Origin: AWTP1-13 sp035253505
GTDB lineage: Bacteria > Pseudomonadota > Alphaproteobacteria > Rhizobiales > Hyphomicrobiaceae
NCBI GenBank assembly: GCA_035253505.1
Contig: DATFCC010000143.1
Span: forward strand, 1-6,029
DNA length: 6,029 nt
Reading direction: 5' to 3'
The notes under the pieces were generated by a model that saw only the letters and a program-made list of their open reading frames with translations, had not been told where the DNA came from and searched no databases. Shown in pieces: positions 5,718 through 6,029 of the stretch (the first letter of the stretch is position 1; each line of letters starts with the position of its first letter). Made by a program: the position numbers and the translations under genes.

Positions 5718-5733
5718 GCAACCTCCTGGTTGC
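5718..5733. promoter_or_regulatory. Proximal palindromic operator overlapping the SRPBCC ribosome site
   Basis: The + strand reads GCAACCTCCTGGTTGC, a palindrome with perfect 6-bp arms and a 4-bp centre. The SRPBCC Shine-Dalgarno AGGAGG (minus strand, 5727-5722) lies inside it, partly in the right arm. It shares the consensus GCAACY-N4-RGTTGC and the outer flanks (AT before, TC after) with the copy at 5764-5779, at a centre distance of 46 bp. It is the likely binding site for the ArsR protein of this operon. In RNA the same arms could form a hairpin that hides the ribosome site, so control at the mRNA level is an alternative. Confidence 0.65.
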
Positions 5734-5763
5734 TCGTACTCATGACATGGCCGCCGATAAAAT

Positions 5764-5779
5764 GCAACTAAATAGTTGC
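5764..5779. promoter_or_regulatory. Distal palindromic operator in the AT-rich promoter region
   Basis: The + strand reads GCAACTAAATAGTTGC, with perfect 7-bp arms around a 2-bp AA centre. It is the most AT-rich stretch of the divergent region (about 5757-5785), where a promoter for the minus-strand operon would be expected, though I cannot place -35 and -10 boxes with confidence. An ArsR dimer bound here would block RNA polymerase. It could also affect the divergent gene starting at 5938, 158 nt away. The palindrome and its second copy are seen directly; binding by the neighbouring ArsR is inferred. Confidence 0.68.
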
Positions 5780-5937
5780 TCTTCATTGACGGCAGCCACA
5801 ATGCGCGGTCCAGGGCGAAGCGAAAATGGCCCTCGCGCGAGACCCAAAGTTGCGGTCACGGCCCCCCAATCCTTGCCAAGGGTTCGGCGGCCCCTTATCG
5901 ATTCAGCGGTTTCAACTCGAGCGGCACTCCCCGGCGG

Positions 5938-6029
5938 ATGCGGTATTCCATCCTCTCGCTGCTGTCCCAGGCCGTGCGGGGCAACACCGGCTGGAAGCCT
6001 GTGTGGCGCGAGGCCGAGCTCAAGCCGGC
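5938..6029 (+). CDS. soxB: Sarcosine oxidase beta subunit family, N-terminal fragment cut by window edge
   Basis: ATG 5938 opens a frame running to the window end (30 full codons). It begins MRYSILSLLSQAVRGNTGWK and continues P-V-W-R-E-A-E-L-K-P. This matches the N-terminus I know for heterotetrameric sarcosine oxidase beta subunits: M-R-Y-S, a short hydrophobic helix, G-x-x-G-W-x-P-x-W-R, then an acidic/Lys-Pro stretch just before the FAD-binding strand. The FAD motif GxGxxG would lie about 10 residues beyond the edge. The complex oxidises sarcosine to glycine with H2O2 and passes the methyl group to tetrahydrofolate; a related N-methyl amino acid oxidase is possible. No ATG/GTG/TTG is in frame for at least 18 codons upstream, so 5938 is the best start, though its ribosome site (GGCGG) is weak. 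The gene is divergent from the SRPBCC operon, with a 222-nt shared intergenic region. Confidence 0.7.
   Translation, partial: MRYSILSLLSQAVRGNTGWKPVWREAELKP

Noticed and set aside
5832..5841. 10-bp palindrome CTCGCGCGAG upstream of the soxB-like gene
   Set aside because: Short GC-only palindromes are frequent at this base composition; there is no second copy or context to support a site.
5872..5882. Small inverted repeat CCTTGCCAAGG
   Set aside because: Only 5-bp arms with a 1-base centre; too weak to call a regulatory site.
5826..6029. Alternative + strand frame from ATG 5826, open to the window end
   Set aside because: Its translation is Pro/Arg/His-rich and it competes with the frame from 5938, which matches a known protein N-terminus.

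Overview
The window is GC-rich throughout (about two thirds G+C by eye), with short intergenic gaps, 1-nt stop/start overlaps and gene families common in soil and plant-associated Alphaproteobacteria (Reyranella- or Rhizobiales-like). That assignment is an impression from protein style, not a computed result. I see no tRNA, rRNA, CRISPR, insertion sequence or phage gene. Two genes are cut by the window edges.

Left part (1-1602, + strand): the 3' part of a peroxidase-related AhpD/carboxymuconolactone-decarboxylase (CMD) protein with its redox CxxC; a compact two-tier stem-loop (610-647); then an orphan ParA-type ATPase without a ParB partner. The 288-nt gap at 1603-1890 has no + strand gene. 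Its minus strand holds a short protein-like reading of unknown status.

Middle (1891-4096, + strand): a tight three-gene cluster encoding an NAD-type short-chain dehydrogenase/reductase (SDR), a cysteine-free CMD-family protein (14 nt later) and a NUDT19-like Nudix hydrolase (TGATG overlap). It looks like a small metabolic operon of unknown substrate, possibly touching acyl-CoA metabolism through the Nudix enzyme. An exact 17-bp direct repeat brackets the Nudix gene. A separate 72-aa zinc-ribbon protein follows (4182-4400).

Right part (4423-5715, - strand): an operon read right to left, SRPBCC/AHSA1-like protein, then an ArsR-family repressor, then a GNAT acetyltransferase, with 20-nt and 1-nt overlaps. 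It converges on the zinc-ribbon gene. In front of it lie two near-identical 16-bp palindromes (GCAACY-N4-RGTTGC) spaced 46 bp apart. One contains the Shine-Dalgarno sequence of the first gene, the other lies in an AT-rich promoter-like stretch. This is a strong candidate for an autoregulatory ArsR dual operator and is the most distinctive signal in the window. Divergently, at the right edge, the first 30 codons of a gene match the N-terminus of sarcosine oxidase beta subunit (5938 onward).

I found no evidence of a wholly new multi-gene system. The dual operator, the repeat-bracketed Nudix gene and the minus-strand reading at 1620-1749 are the points most worth checking.
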